Shown piece after piece: positions 24,490 through 32,976 of a stretch of DNA of 64,000 bases. Positions within the stretch are counted from its first letter, which is position 1, and each line of letters begins with the position of its first letter. The stretch comes from Verrucomicrobiales bacterium (GTDB taxonomy: Bacteria; Verrucomicrobiota; Verrucomicrobiia; Verrucomicrobiales; DEV007). The DNA lies in NCBI GenBank assembly GCA_016795385.1, contig JAEUHI010000057.1:1-64000 (forward strand), given 5' to 3'. The translations under genes and the position numbers were made by a program. The notes below the pieces were generated by a model. It did no database searches. It saw only the letters and a list, made by a program, of their open reading frames with translations, and was not told the origin of the DNA.

Positions 24490-25737
24490 TCAGGGCCACA
24501 GGAAAAGGATGGCCAGACCCGTCAGGAGCGCGGCTCCGTAGACCGGCAGGATCCGCAGCAACAGCGCCCTGCCTCCCGTCGAGGCCACGATTCCGGCCTT
24601 GAAGACGAGGTTGGCAAGGACGGCGATGAGGATGACCCTCCAGCCCGTCGCGGCCTCGACCGAGCCGCTTTTCACCAGGTCCGCGGTCGAGAGGGTGATC
24701 GCATCCACATCCGTGAGCCCGGAAATGACCGCGATGAGATAGAGGCCCGCGTTGCCCCAGTATTGGTGCGCGGCCGCCACACCGAAAAGGACGATGACAT
24801 AGATCACCCCGAATAGAATCGCCGGTTTCAGCCCGGCGGGGTTGGCCGGCGGATCGAGGTGGAGCATCTCGCCCGAACGGCGGCGATACAGAAGGATGGT
24901 GAGGGTGAGAAAGATAACAAAAAAGAGCAGAAGGGGAGGTGCCGTGGTGAGCAGGTTTCCCGGATTCACCACCGCCATTTCGACCAGGACACGCACCACG
25001 GAAACGGCCGAAGCGAGCAGGATGATCAGGGTGGCGGCGGTGATCTGTTTCGCATCGGACCGGGCGAAACGCGAAGCCGAGACAGTGGTGGCGGTGCTGG
25101 AGACCATCCCGCCGAGGAGGCCGCTCAGCAGCGTGCCGACCCGGGCTCCGGCGAGGCGGTAGGCGAGGTAGCCGCCCAACCCGATCCCGACGATGAGCAC
25201 CACCATGAGCCAGGCCTTGAAGGGATTGAAGACATCGAAGGGCCCGAAAGTCTCGTTCGGGAGGACCGGCAGGACCACCAGCGTGATCAACACGAATTGC
25301 ATGATGGCCCGCACATCCTCGGAGCCCATGCCGCGGACGAATTGGTGGATGGGGGATTTGTAGTAAAGGAGCAGGGCCGTCACTCCCGCGAAAAGCACCG
25401 CCGGGCCGCGGTCACGGCCGGGATCGGCGAGGTAGATTCCGATCAGAAAAACGATCAGGGCGGCAATCTCCGTGGTCGCTCCGCCACCGTGGTCGGGATT
25501 TTTCCGGGCTTCGATCGTGTTGCCGGTGACGAGGACCGCAGTGAGAAACAGGATCCCGCCGAGGATCGTCCATGCCCCCATCGTGAGAGCCAGCAACCCG
25601 GTGAGATAACCGCCGAGAGCGATGAGGGCGAAGGTCCGGATGCCGGCAGGACCTTCCTTGACGCGTTCGCGCTGCAGGCCGATGAGCAGGCCAATGGCGA
25701 GGGCGAGCCCCGGACGGAGATAGGTTTCGGGATTCAC
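24490..25737 (-). CDS. MgtC/SapB family membrane protein with DUF4010
   Basis: A 415-residue inner-membrane protein with 12 or so hydrophobic segments. The N-terminal ~140 residues match MgtC/SapB (LALAIGLLIGLQRERVKEGP near 7-26; GIRTFALIALGGYLTGLLA). The remainder matches DUF4010 (LLGGMVSSTATTVSASRFAR; VISGLTDVDAITLS). The role is unknown; MgtC-like proteins are linked to ion homeostasis. A GTG at 25737 is proposed because the first transmembrane helix follows within 10 residues. A GTG at 25833 would add 32 uncharacteristic residues that run toward the divergent neighbour. Confidence 0.85.
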   Translation of the reverse strand: MNPETYLRPGLALAIGLLIGLQRERVKEGPAGIRTFALIALGGYLTGLLALTMGAWTILGGILFLTAVLVTGNTIEARKNPDHGGGATTEIAALIVFLIGIYLADPGRDRGPAVLFAGVTALLLYYKSPIHQFVRGMGSEDVRAIMQFVLITLVVLPVLPNETFGPFDVFNPFKAWLMVVLIVGIGLGGYLAYRLAGARVGTLLSGLLGGMVSSTATTVSASRFARSDAKQITAATLIILLASAVSVVRVLVEMAVVNPGNLLTTAPPLLLFFVIFLTLTILLYRRRSGEMLHLDPPANPAGLKPAILFGVIYVIVLFGVAAAHQYWGNAGLYLIAVISGLTDVDAITLSTADLVKSGSVEAATGWRVILIAVLANLVFKAGIVASTGGRALLLRILPVYGAALLTGLAILFLWP

Positions 25738-25863
25738 GACATTCGGAGAATAATCAATCGGGCGAGGTGAATCCAGTCTTGTCTGATCTCTTTTCGGTTC
25801 CGGCTGAAAATTCCGCAGAAGATGCGGAGACACCCGTCCTGTTTTCCGCTAAGTTGGTGCCGC

Positions 25864-26373
25864 ATGAAACCGATCTTCCGAACGACCGCGGCGTGGCTCG
25901 GGCTCGCGCTTTTGGCAGTTTTGTCAGGCTGTGGCGAGAAGACCTATGTGACGGAGGGGGATGCCGGCGAGTCCTCCGGTGGCGATGCGGTGGGCGAGGA
26001 TCCCACCTGGCCGGAAAAGGTGCCGGATGGGCCGATCGACTTCCGGAAGCATGTCCGCCCCCTCCTCATCATCAACTGTCTCGAATGCCACAACCGCGAG
26101 GACGCACCGCGGAGCGGGAATTTCATCCTCGAGACACGGGCCCTCGCGATGTCGACGGGATCGGCGCCGCCCGCGATCGTTCCCGGGGATCCTGACAAGA
26201 GTCCCCTCATCACGATGATGACCCTCGATCCGTTGCATCAGCGAGCGATGCCGCCCGCTCCTGACAAGATCTGGGGCGTGCGCCTCGAGATCCTGAGACG
26301 CTGGATCCAGGAGGGGGCGGTGTGGCCCGAGGATGTCACCCTCGTGCATCCTCGCGAGATCACGGAGTGGTGA
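25864..26373 (+). CDS. Lipoprotein with planctomycete-type cytochrome c domain
   Basis: A 169-residue exported protein. It has a lipoprotein signal with lipobox LSGC (Cys near 23) and an acidic Gly-rich linker. A small heme domain follows (VRPLLIINCLECHN near 63-76, with a CLECH CxxCH motif), and the planctomycete-type tail ends in RRWIQEGAVWPED. The domain (PSCyt1) is characteristic of PVC bacteria and usually fused to large DUF1549/DUF1553 proteins. Here it stands alone, which suggests a small membrane-anchored electron carrier. The next gene (26380) is convergent, with its stop 6 nt away. Confidence 0.85.
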   Translation: MKPIFRTTAAWLGLALLAVLSGCGEKTYVTEGDAGESSGGDAVGEDPTWPEKVPDGPIDFRKHVRPLLIINCLECHNREDAPRSGNFILETRALAMSTGSAPPAIVPGDPDKSPLITMMTLDPLHQRAMPPAPDKIWGVRLEILRRWIQEGAVWPEDVTLVHPREITEW

Positions 26374-26379
26374 CGGCCC

Positions 26380-28155
26380 TTACTTTGCGATCAACACCTT
26401 CGTCTTCACCGTATCGACCTTGTTCGGCGAGGTCGTCGAGGTCCCGCTCACCCGGGCGACATGGGAACGCTTCGTCGATTCCTGTTTCCGCACCACCCAG
26501 AGTTCATGGGATTCCGATTCGCCCGGATCCAGTTCCACGGAGGTGAACAAACCGGCCTTCAGGGCCGCGGTGTAATTCAGTCTTTGTCCGCCTTCCTTCA
26601 CGACGAACAACACTTCGAAATGCCGGTCGTTCCATGAGCCCCGCAGCTTGATCTCGTCCGCGTCGGAGGCGGAGCGGTTTTGCATCCGGATCGAGTAGAG
26701 GGCCACCGGTCGGCGCGCTTTCGCCCGGATCTGCGACAGCTGGGCCGCCCCCGTGGCGTTGACGATACCGGCCCCCTTGAGTGTCTTGTTGCGAGGTCCG
26801 ATCGAGAGATCCGGCTGGAAATTGTTGACTCCGGGCTGGAAGAGAATCTGATCAAGGTAGGCGGACGAGACCGCCGTGTTGGTGGAGGCATCGCGGAAGA
26901 GGATCGCTTCGAGGAGACGGTCGGTCCCGGCTCCGAGGTTGATCTCGGTCTTTTGCCAATCGCCGGTGTCATTTCGCTCCACCGCCGTCGTTCCATCGAC
27001 GAGAACGCGGAAGAGCGCGTTTTCCGGGGTGACGTTCGTCTTCGTCCAGAAGGTGAGCAACCCCGCGCCGTCGGGGATTTTCGCGTAAAGACGCCGTGCC
27101 GCATCGGCCGTGGGAGTGGAGGCGAAGGCGGCATCGCTGCCATCGTGGGTCGTCGCGGTATTGCGGGTCCACGCATTGCTGTAGACGTTATCGGCGAGAT
27201 CGACCGCGTCCGCCAGGTCCGCACTCTTTCCGAAAGGGGTGATCACCAGTTGGTCGAGGTAACCTTCACTGAGCCCCGCGTAAAACGGGTCACCGCTCGT
27301 GGCGTCCCGGTCGAAGATGAATTTGAGATTGTGGGTGCCGGGAGGTACTTCGAATTTGCGTCTTGTCAGGGTCTGGTTCCCGTTGATGGAGCCGTAGAGA
27401 TCATTGTTGACGCGGAACTCGAAAAGGGAATTGTCGCTCGGATCACTGGCAATCCCCCAATCAAAGACGATCGCCGCGGGGCCTTCGACCTGCAGCACCA
27501 TGGACGACGTTTCGCCGGGTTCGACCGGGCCGCTTTTCGCGACGTTGCTGTTGAGCGCCCCGTCGAAGGGCGACGAGGTCCAGTCGGTGCTGTAGAGCGG
27601 GTAAACGAAGTTCTCCACCGCTCCCTGCAGCGCCGGGTTGTTCGGGATGGGGGTAACCGAGAGTTGATCCAGCCAGGCCTGTCCCGTACCGCCGACGGGC
27701 GTGCTCGAAAAGCGCTCGAACATCCATTGGATGGTCTGGGTCCCCGGATCCACCTCGAACAACCGCTGCTGCCAATCCTGCGTGCCGCCGATGAAATCGA
27801 TGTTGTTGCTCGATCGGAAATACAGTTTATCAAAGTTCGGGTTGGCGGTGATCTTCCACCAGAAGGAGACGACCGCGGGTCCCGTGACGCTCGTGGTGAG
27901 CTTGCTGATCGAGCGATTGGGGAGGAGGGATTTGACGGAGTCGATTCCGTCGTGCGACAAGGCGGTATGGTATTCCCAGGTGCCGCTGGTGGTCGCCACG
28001 CCATCGAGATCCGTGGTTTCCAGCGTGACCGGACCGATTTCCGTGGAGACATCCAACCCGTCGGAAATCGTCTGGGCATACGCCGGTGCGACGCCACCCC
28101 ACAGGGCGGGCGAAGAGAAGAGAAGCACTTGGGCGAGACGGGGGATTCGGATCAT
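26380..28155 (-). CDS. Large secreted protein of three concanavalin-like repeats
   Basis: A 591-residue exported protein with a signal peptide (LFSSPALWGGVAPAYAQ). It contains three similar ~130-residue units, each ending with a 'LDQL/LDQI' strand (AWLDQLSVTPIP, GYLDQLVITPFG, AYLDQILFQPGV). A common core such as VVSFWWKITANP suggests a MAM/lectin-like jelly roll. The C-terminal ~150 residues form another beta domain (DLSIGPRNKTLKGAGIVN to VKTKVLIAK). No catalytic motif is recognised; adhesion or extracellular binding is a guess. ATG 28155 is taken because the signal peptide begins there. Confidence 0.75.
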   Translation of the reverse strand: MIRIPRLAQVLLFSSPALWGGVAPAYAQTISDGLDVSTEIGPVTLETTDLDGVATTSGTWEYHTALSHDGIDSVKSLLPNRSISKLTTSVTGPAVVSFWWKITANPNFDKLYFRSSNNIDFIGGTQDWQQRLFEVDPGTQTIQWMFERFSSTPVGGTGQAWLDQLSVTPIPNNPALQGAVENFVYPLYSTDWTSSPFDGALNSNVAKSGPVEPGETSSMVLQVEGPAAIVFDWGIASDPSDNSLFEFRVNNDLYGSINGNQTLTRRKFEVPPGTHNLKFIFDRDATSGDPFYAGLSEGYLDQLVITPFGKSADLADAVDLADNVYSNAWTRNTATTHDGSDAAFASTPTADAARRLYAKIPDGAGLLTFWTKTNVTPENALFRVLVDGTTAVERNDTGDWQKTEINLGAGTDRLLEAILFRDASTNTAVSSAYLDQILFQPGVNNFQPDLSIGPRNKTLKGAGIVNATGAAQLSQIRAKARRPVALYSIRMQNRSASDADEIKLRGSWNDRHFEVLFVVKEGGQRLNYTAALKAGLFTSVELDPGESESHELWVVRKQESTKRSHVARVSGTSTTSPNKVDTVKTKVLIAK

Positions 28156-28234
28156 GATCAGGGGACTTTTAACGCGGATTCCGGCAAACGCGCCACACCA
28201 ACTCTTTTCCCGGGACGGGAAATCGTGACATTCC

Positions 28235-28762
28235 TCAGCCGATCCGTTCCAGTAATTCCGCCCGCTGGGGCGGTATCCCACCGTAATGCGCGCCGATCGA
28301 GCGGTAGGGCTCGATCCCCGGTTCCGCGATTCCCAGAAAGGCCGCGAGCTGCTTTTCAAAATGACGCACGGCGCGGAGATCGGCCTCCTTTTCATCGAGA
28401 TAGTCGAGTCCGCGGTCGAGCAGATCGGCCAGCTCCATGAGCGGGGTGCCATCCTCGGTCACGAGGTCGATCAGCTTCACGAAGTAGGAGGCCGCGAGAG
28501 TCTGGAGATAATTCCGCCTCAGACCGAGCCGGGGGCGATCCACCTTCAGATCTTTCAGCAGATGCAGATCGCCTTCCTTGGCCGGGTGGATCTCCAGTTC
28601 GCAATGGTAGAAAAGATCGAGCCTCCCCGCGAAAGGACTCTTGGGGCGGCGCGCACCCTTGGCCACCGTCTTCACGATGCCGTTCTCATGGGTGCACCAG
28701 TGCACGATCAGACTCGTCTCCGTGAGCGGGAAACGCCGGATGAGAGTGCCGTGGGCTTTCAT
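28235..28762 (-). CDS. recO: DNA repair protein RecO (short form)
   Basis: A 175-residue protein whose N-terminal OB-fold (HGTLIRRFPLTETSLIVHW; GIVKTVAKGARRPKSPFAGRL) is typical of RecO. A helical domain follows (ASYFVKLIDLVTEDGTP; HFEKQLAAFLGI). RecO loads RecA with RecF/RecR in gap repair. It is shorter than the usual ~240 residues, and I see no Cys4 zinc finger, although several bacterial RecO proteins lack one. It ends 79 nt from the secreted-protein gene and is divergent from prfB. Confidence 0.85.
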   Translation of the reverse strand: MKAHGTLIRRFPLTETSLIVHWCTHENGIVKTVAKGARRPKSPFAGRLDLFYHCELEIHPAKEGDLHLLKDLKVDRPRLGLRRNYLQTLAASYFVKLIDLVTEDGTPLMELADLLDRGLDYLDEKEADLRAVRHFEKQLAAFLGIAEPGIEPYRSIGAHYGGIPPQRAELLERIG

Positions 28763-28888
28763 CGAGTGGAGAAGGGGAGCAAAGGATCGGTGCCACCCTC
28801 TCTCCGGATCGGGTCCAACGCAAATTCTGACAAGAGTGCGAAACCACCCTTGAACTTTCGCCGATGTGTGGAACTTCTTTGCCCCGCC

Positions 28889-30023
28889 ATGAACGAAGAG
28901 ACCAGAGAAAAGCTCCAGGCTGTCGCCACGGAGTCCTTGCAGGCCCGGCTCTCCGAGCTCAGGCGGTATCTTTGACTTCCCGAGACTGGAAGCCCAGCTC
29001 GAGGCCGTCGAAGCCGAAATGAACCTTCCCGAATTCTGGGAAGACAAGACCCGTGCCCAGAGCAAGATGGCCGAGGTCGCCGCGCTCAAGAACAAGGTCC
29101 TCCCCGTGCGCGAGATGAATTCCCGCATCGGCGATCTGCCCTTGCTCATCGAGATGGCCCTCGAGGAGAACGACGAAGGTGCCGCCCAGGAGGCGCTCAA
29201 GGAGGTCGAAACCATCCAGGTCGCGCTCGACAAGATCGAGCTGCAGACCCTGCTCAGCGGCCCTCACGACCGCGAGGGCGCTTACCTCACCGTCCATGCC
29301 GGAGCCGGTGGCACCGAGGCCTGCGACTGGGCCGACATGCTCGTGCGCATGTATCAGCGATGGGGCGCGCAACAGGGCTTCAAGGTCGAGATGATCGACG
29401 TGCAGGAGGGTGAAGAAGTCGGCGTACGCGGTGCGACCTTGCGTTTCGAAGGCGAAAACGCCTACGGTTATCTCAACTGCGAGCGTGGCGTGCACCGGCT
29501 CGTGCGCATCTCTCCCTTCGATTCCCAGGCGCGACGCCATACGTCCTTCGCCAGCATCGACGTCACGCCCGATCTGGAAGAAGAGCCGGAATTGGAGATC
29601 GACGAAAAAGATCTCGAGATCACGACGATGCGTTCCGGCGGCAAGGGGGGGCAGAACGTCAACAAGGTCGAGACCGGCGTCCTCATGCGCCACCTTCCCT
29701 CCGGGGTGATGGTGCGATGCACCGTCGAGCGCAGCCAGCACAAGAACCGCGACCTTGCGTTGAAAATCCTCAAAGCCAAACTCCTCCAGATCGAGGAAGA
29801 CAAAAAGCGTTCCGAGATGGAGCGCGTCTACGGCGAGAAGGGCGAGATCGGCTTCGGCAGCCAGATCCGGTCCTATGTTTTCCAGCCTTACCAGATGGTG
29901 AAGGATCACCGCACCGGCTGCGAGACCAGCAACATCCAGCACGTCATGGACGGCGACCTCGGCGACTTCATCGAAGCGAAACTCCGCGGCCACGTCGCCG
30001 GCGAGTCGCGGGATGAGGTGTGA
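28889..30023 (+). CDS. prfB: Peptide chain release factor 2 with programmed +1 frameshift
   Basis: RF2 terminates translation at UGA and UAA. The gene starts at ATG 28889 (MNEETREKLQ), runs 28 codons to an in-frame TGA at 28973 and continues in the +1 frame from 28974 for 349 codons, giving a 377-residue product. The catalytic GGQ is in SGGKGGQNVNKV, and the anticodon-like SPF in VRISPFDSQARRH marks it as RF2 rather than RF1. The frameshift is the self-regulatory switch known from E. coli, so this is not a broken gene. It is divergent from recO. Confidence 0.97.
28961..28976 (+). promoter_or_regulatory. prfB programmed +1 frameshift site
   Basis: AGGCGG TAT CTT TGA C: an internal Shine-Dalgarno-like AGGCGG (28961-28966), the slippery CTT codon (28970-28972) and the TGA followed by C. 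It differs from the E. coli element by one base in the SD (AGGGGG to AGGCGG). Low RF2 levels would favour the shift and raise RF2 synthesis. Confidence 0.95.
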
Positions 30024-30032
30024 GGTCGGCCC

Positions 30033-30109
30033 GGAGGTCGGAGGTCGGAGGTCGGAGGTCGGAGGTCGGAGGTCAGAGGTCAGAGGTCAGAGGTCAGAGG
30101 TCAGAGGTC
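30033..30109. repeat. Eleven-copy heptamer tandem repeat (RGAGGTC)
   Basis: Six perfect copies of GGAGGTC (30033-30074) are followed by five of AGAGGTC (30075-30109). The array starts 9 nt after the prfB stop. Seven-base units cannot keep a reading frame, and no gene covers them. The block switch between the two variants suggests expansion by slippage. Confidence 0.95.
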
Positions 30110-30119
30110 GGCAATGTGG

Positions 30120-30137
30120 CTGCGACTTTAGTCGCAG
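30120..30137. repeat. Short hairpin after the heptamer array
   Basis: CTGCGAC-TTTA-GTCGCAG forms a 7-bp stem with a 4-nt loop. Similar CGACTAAAGTCG elements are scattered in intergenic DNA of many Verrucomicrobia. It lies between two convergent genes and may aid termination, although there is no T-run. Confidence 0.6.
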
Positions 30138-30153
30138 GGGGGCGGCGCTTCGT

Positions 30154-31131
30154 TTATTCGGACTTTGCTGGAGCTTTCCGCACAGGTTCGACTTCTTGAA
30201 GGTGGGCTGAGAGGAAGACGAGATACACCCGATCTCCCGCAGCACTCCAGCTCCCGATGAGCTGGTGGTTTCCATTCAGCAAAGTCGCTTGGGTCGTGAT
30301 CGTTCGCTGCCGGAAGCGGCCCGGGTCGTTGGTACCTGCTTCTTCCTGCTCTAGAAGTTCCGAAATCGAAAGGGAAAAATTCAGATCGATCGTGAATTCA
30401 TCCGCGCCGAGCACTGCGTCAGCCTCCAGTTTGGAGATCGTGATCGGAGTGGATTCCGCTGGCTCTTCTTTGATTTCGGCTTCGTTCTCGGTTGGGATTT
30501 CAGCCTCCTCGGAGACCAGCTCCTCGAGAATCAGCGCCCGCTGGCCACTCCGGCAGATGATGTTGGGAAAGGCGATCAGTTTGACGCCTCCCGACTTCAC
30601 GGCCTTCATCAGGGCGTCGCGCTCGGGCGTATGCTCGCCTTCGCTTTGGGCGCTTTCGATTACCTGGATTCCTTGAGCCTGGGATACCTCGTAGATCTCG
30701 GCGCGGATGTGGATGTGTTTCTCCCGGCCTGGGATGATCGATTCGATGTAAGATTCGACGGCAGGGATCTGGTCTTTGGTTTGGACCACTGACAGGACAC
30801 CGGTGGATATGGCGAAATTAGCAGAAGTTCCATCGGCAAATTGGATTCCGGCATCGCGGAGAATATCTTGCGCCGTTTTTCGATTCGGCCGATCAGGTGG
30901 CGGGTCTTGAAACGTTGAGCCGGTGTAACCTGAAAAGACACGGAAGCTTTTTCTGAAGAAACCGCCCTCAATCTCCTCCCATCCCTCCGTGTGAGCTTCC
31001 TCGCTTTCTTCCACCTTCTGCGGGCGATCGATCACGAGGCATCCTCCTTTCTCTTCGGAAGACAAACGCCCCGAAGACGTGATCGCAAGGGTGAATGAAA
31101 GGACAGCGAGGAAGGGAGAATGCGGTCTCAT
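30154..31131 (-). CDS. Secreted protein resembling the periplasmic part of a type II/III secretin
   Basis: A 325-residue exported protein (signal peptide FLAVLSFTLAITSSG). The middle has a secretin N-domain-like repeat (TAQDILRDAGIQFADGTSA; VVQTKDQIPAVESYIESI), followed by a beta-rich region typical of secretin-type proteins (HIHIRAEIYEVSQAQGI; VKLIAFPNIICRSGQRA). Acidic Glu-rich linkers occur at about 35-60 and 215-235. Similar non-pore proteins are frequent in Verrucomicrobia, and their role is unknown. Codon use here is less GC-biased than in neighbours. ATG 31131 opens the signal peptide; ATG candidates further upstream lack support. Confidence 0.6.
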   Translation of the reverse strand: MRPHSPFLAVLSFTLAITSSGRLSSEEKGGCLVIDRPQKVEESEEAHTEGWEEIEGGFFRKSFRVFSGYTGSTFQDPPPDRPNRKTAQDILRDAGIQFADGTSANFAISTGVLSVVQTKDQIPAVESYIESIIPGREKHIHIRAEIYEVSQAQGIQVIESAQSEGEHTPERDALMKAVKSGGVKLIAFPNIICRSGQRALILEELVSEEAEIPTENEAEIKEEPAESTPITISKLEADAVLGADEFTIDLNFSLSISELLEQEEAGTNDPGRFRQRTITTQATLLNGNHQLIGSWSAAGDRVYLVFLSAHLQEVEPVRKAPAKSE

Positions 31132-31199
31132 CTGTTGAACCGGATGATGGTTGATTCGCATCATCCAACTCAAGTCAAAACTCACACAAGGTCTGAACT

Positions 31200-31217
31200 G
31201 CGGGCAGGAGTGCCCGC
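31200..31217. repeat. Short GC hairpin upstream of the secretin-like gene
   Basis: GCGGGCA-GGAG-TGCCCGC is a perfect 7-bp stem with a 4-nt loop, in the gap between two genes on the same strand. The flanking CGCTCCG resembles a common intergenic element of environmental bacteria. It could act as a weak terminator for the gene ending at 31248. Confidence 0.55.
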
Positions 31218-31247
31218 GCTCCGTTGTATCGTCTTCGTCTCGTCAGC

Positions 31248-32855
31248 TCACTCCTCCAACGCCTCAAGCAAGGGCGTGTAGGCCTGCTGGTTCAGCAGGG
31301 CGATTGCTCCCGCATCACCTGGCTCGGTCGCGACTTCGGCGTAGATGGCGAGGGCGTTGTGCATGGACTCGACCGCGAGTTCGAGATTTTCGATGCGGGC
31401 GTCGTCGTCTCCGGCGGCCTTGGCGATGCCAGCCTTGCGGGCGGCCTCGGCGGCGGTGACGTAGTGCAAGGCGAAGGTGGCGCGCTTCGCGTAGCGCAGG
31501 ATCAAGGGTCGGGCGCCGTCGCGGGCGCGGGTGTTGGCGCGGTAGAATTCGCCCATCGCTTTCGCGTAGAGATCCTTGGCCTCGGTCCACCATGCGGGGA
31601 CGGGCTCGGCGGATTCGTAGCAACGCATGAAACCGCCGGAAACAAAAGCCGGATCCTGGTCGAGGATGAGACGACCCGCCTTCGTGAGAGCGGCGATACC
31701 GTTCTCGAAGGGATCGGCGACACCCTCGCCGCAGATGGGAAGCAGTAGCGTCTCGGTGGTTTTGTCAGGCTCCAAGGCGGCACCGGCGCTCGTCCGGGCG
31801 AGCGACCAGATCGCGGCGGATTGATCGCCGAGAAACCGCGTTTGAAGCTGATACCCCGGCCGGTTTCCTTTCGCTGAATCGAGGATCTCCGGATAAGGAA
31901 AAAATCCACCGCCGAGCCAGCCTGCCTCGAGCACGGACTCTCCGGCCATTCCAGAGACGGAACCCGCTTCAGGAAAAAGGGCGGCGATCCGATCGAAGTC
32001 CTCCTCGCGATCGCTTTCCAGTTCGATCTGGGTCGCAAGTCCGACCTGCGAAGCCGAGAGCAGCGCGGCCTTCACGAACGCGACCGCGGCATCGCGTCGC
32101 GCCTCGGCGGAAGTCGCGTTGGCGAGAGCCGGGTGATCGAAGACCTTCGCTCCCTTGAAGACGGAACGCCCCGCGAGATCGCCGGTGACGTCGATGGGTT
32201 CGCCTTCCCAGATGCCGGAGCCCTCGGCGACGGCACCCGCGAAGATCTGGGAGGGTTGCATCGGGAACACCACCCTGTTGAATTTCATCAAGGCAAGACG
32301 GCGGAAGAGCGATGCGAGATCCTCCGCGCTCCACACGGCCTGACTCGCCGGGCTCGTTCCCAGCGTGCGCCAGGCGCGGACTTCCTCGGAAGGACGCAGC
32401 ACGCTGTCGAAGCCATCGAGCCTGAAGGCCGGTTTTTCGACGGGGAGATATTCGGCATCCGGCACGACGCGGATGCCGTTGAGGTGGGCGTACTCCGCCA
32501 CCGCCCAAAGGGTCGCGACGGGGCTGCCTCCGGCGAGGACGAGACCCTGAGTGGTCGATTTTACGAGATGCCCCTGTTCGCCGAGCTCGGCGGGCCATGC
32601 ATCGGCGATGGCGCTCTTAACGGCGGGATTGGTATCGGGATGGCCGATGAGAATGCGGTTCGGAGCGTCTGTTGGGGTATCGGTCAGGGCGACCTTTGCG
32701 TCGAAGAGGGCGACGAGGGTTTTCCCGAGTTCCTGCGCGGCAAGTTGTTCGAGCGGCGCGGGCGAGGGGCCGGTCACAACGGTGACGGCGGGGCCCTCCG
32801 CGCGGGCGAGTGAGGTGAGGAGAAGGATGAGTGCGAAAAAGAGGCGGGTCTTCAT
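31248..32855 (-). CDS. Secreted protein with GH20/GH67-type N-terminal domain
   Basis: A 535-residue exported protein with a signal peptide (LFFALILLLTSLARA). The N-terminal ~115 residues match the small domain that precedes the catalytic barrel in hexosaminidases and alpha-glucuronidases (VVTGPSPAPLEQLAAQELGK; RILIGHPDTN; GLVLAGGSPVATLWAVAEYA). The following region (about 130-400) looks like a decayed or divergent TIM barrel (FRRLALMKFNRVVFP). I cannot identify a catalytic Asp-Glu pair. The C-terminus is helical. It may be a carbohydrate-binding or inactive hydrolase relative. Confidence 0.65.
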   Translation of the reverse strand: MKTRLFFALILLLTSLARAEGPAVTVVTGPSPAPLEQLAAQELGKTLVALFDAKVALTDTPTDAPNRILIGHPDTNPAVKSAIADAWPAELGEQGHLVKSTTQGLVLAGGSPVATLWAVAEYAHLNGIRVVPDAEYLPVEKPAFRLDGFDSVLRPSEEVRAWRTLGTSPASQAVWSAEDLASLFRRLALMKFNRVVFPMQPSQIFAGAVAEGSGIWEGEPIDVTGDLAGRSVFKGAKVFDHPALANATSAEARRDAAVAFVKAALLSASQVGLATQIELESDREEDFDRIAALFPEAGSVSGMAGESVLEAGWLGGGFFPYPEILDSAKGNRPGYQLQTRFLGDQSAAIWSLARTSAGAALEPDKTTETLLLPICGEGVADPFENGIAALTKAGRLILDQDPAFVSGGFMRCYESAEPVPAWWTEAKDLYAKAMGEFYRANTRARDGARPLILRYAKRATFALHYVTAAEAARKAGIAKAAGDDDARIENLELAVESMHNALAIYAEVATEPGDAGAIALLNQQAYTPLLEALEE

Positions 32856-32878
32856 GAGAAAGCGATGGAAGGGCAAAA

Positions 32879-32954
32879 CGTAGCGGAACCGGCGACGGTT
32901 CCGACGGCGGGTGTCGAAGGATGATCGGTCGGAAGGTTCGCACCTTCCGCTACG
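32879..32954. repeat. REP-like compound inverted repeat
   Basis: The outer arms CGTAGCGGAA (32879-32888) and TTCCGCTACG (32945-32954) enclose two perfect hairpins: GGAACC-N6-GGTTCC (32885-32902) and CGGAAGGT-TCGC-ACCTTCCG (32930-32949). It lies between two secreted-protein genes transcribed in the same direction. Such nested palindromes are typical of mobile REP/BIME elements. Confidence 0.7.
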
Positions 32955-32976
32955 GATGCAGGGAGGGAGCTTCTCA

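Noticed and set aside
28889..28975. prfB looks interrupted by a stop after 28 codons
   Set aside because: The stop is the known programmed +1 frameshift site with SD-like, CTT-TGA-C elements, so the gene is intact.
30033..30109. CRISPR-like array
   Set aside because: Units are 7 bp without spacers and there are no cas genes. It is a simple tandem repeat.
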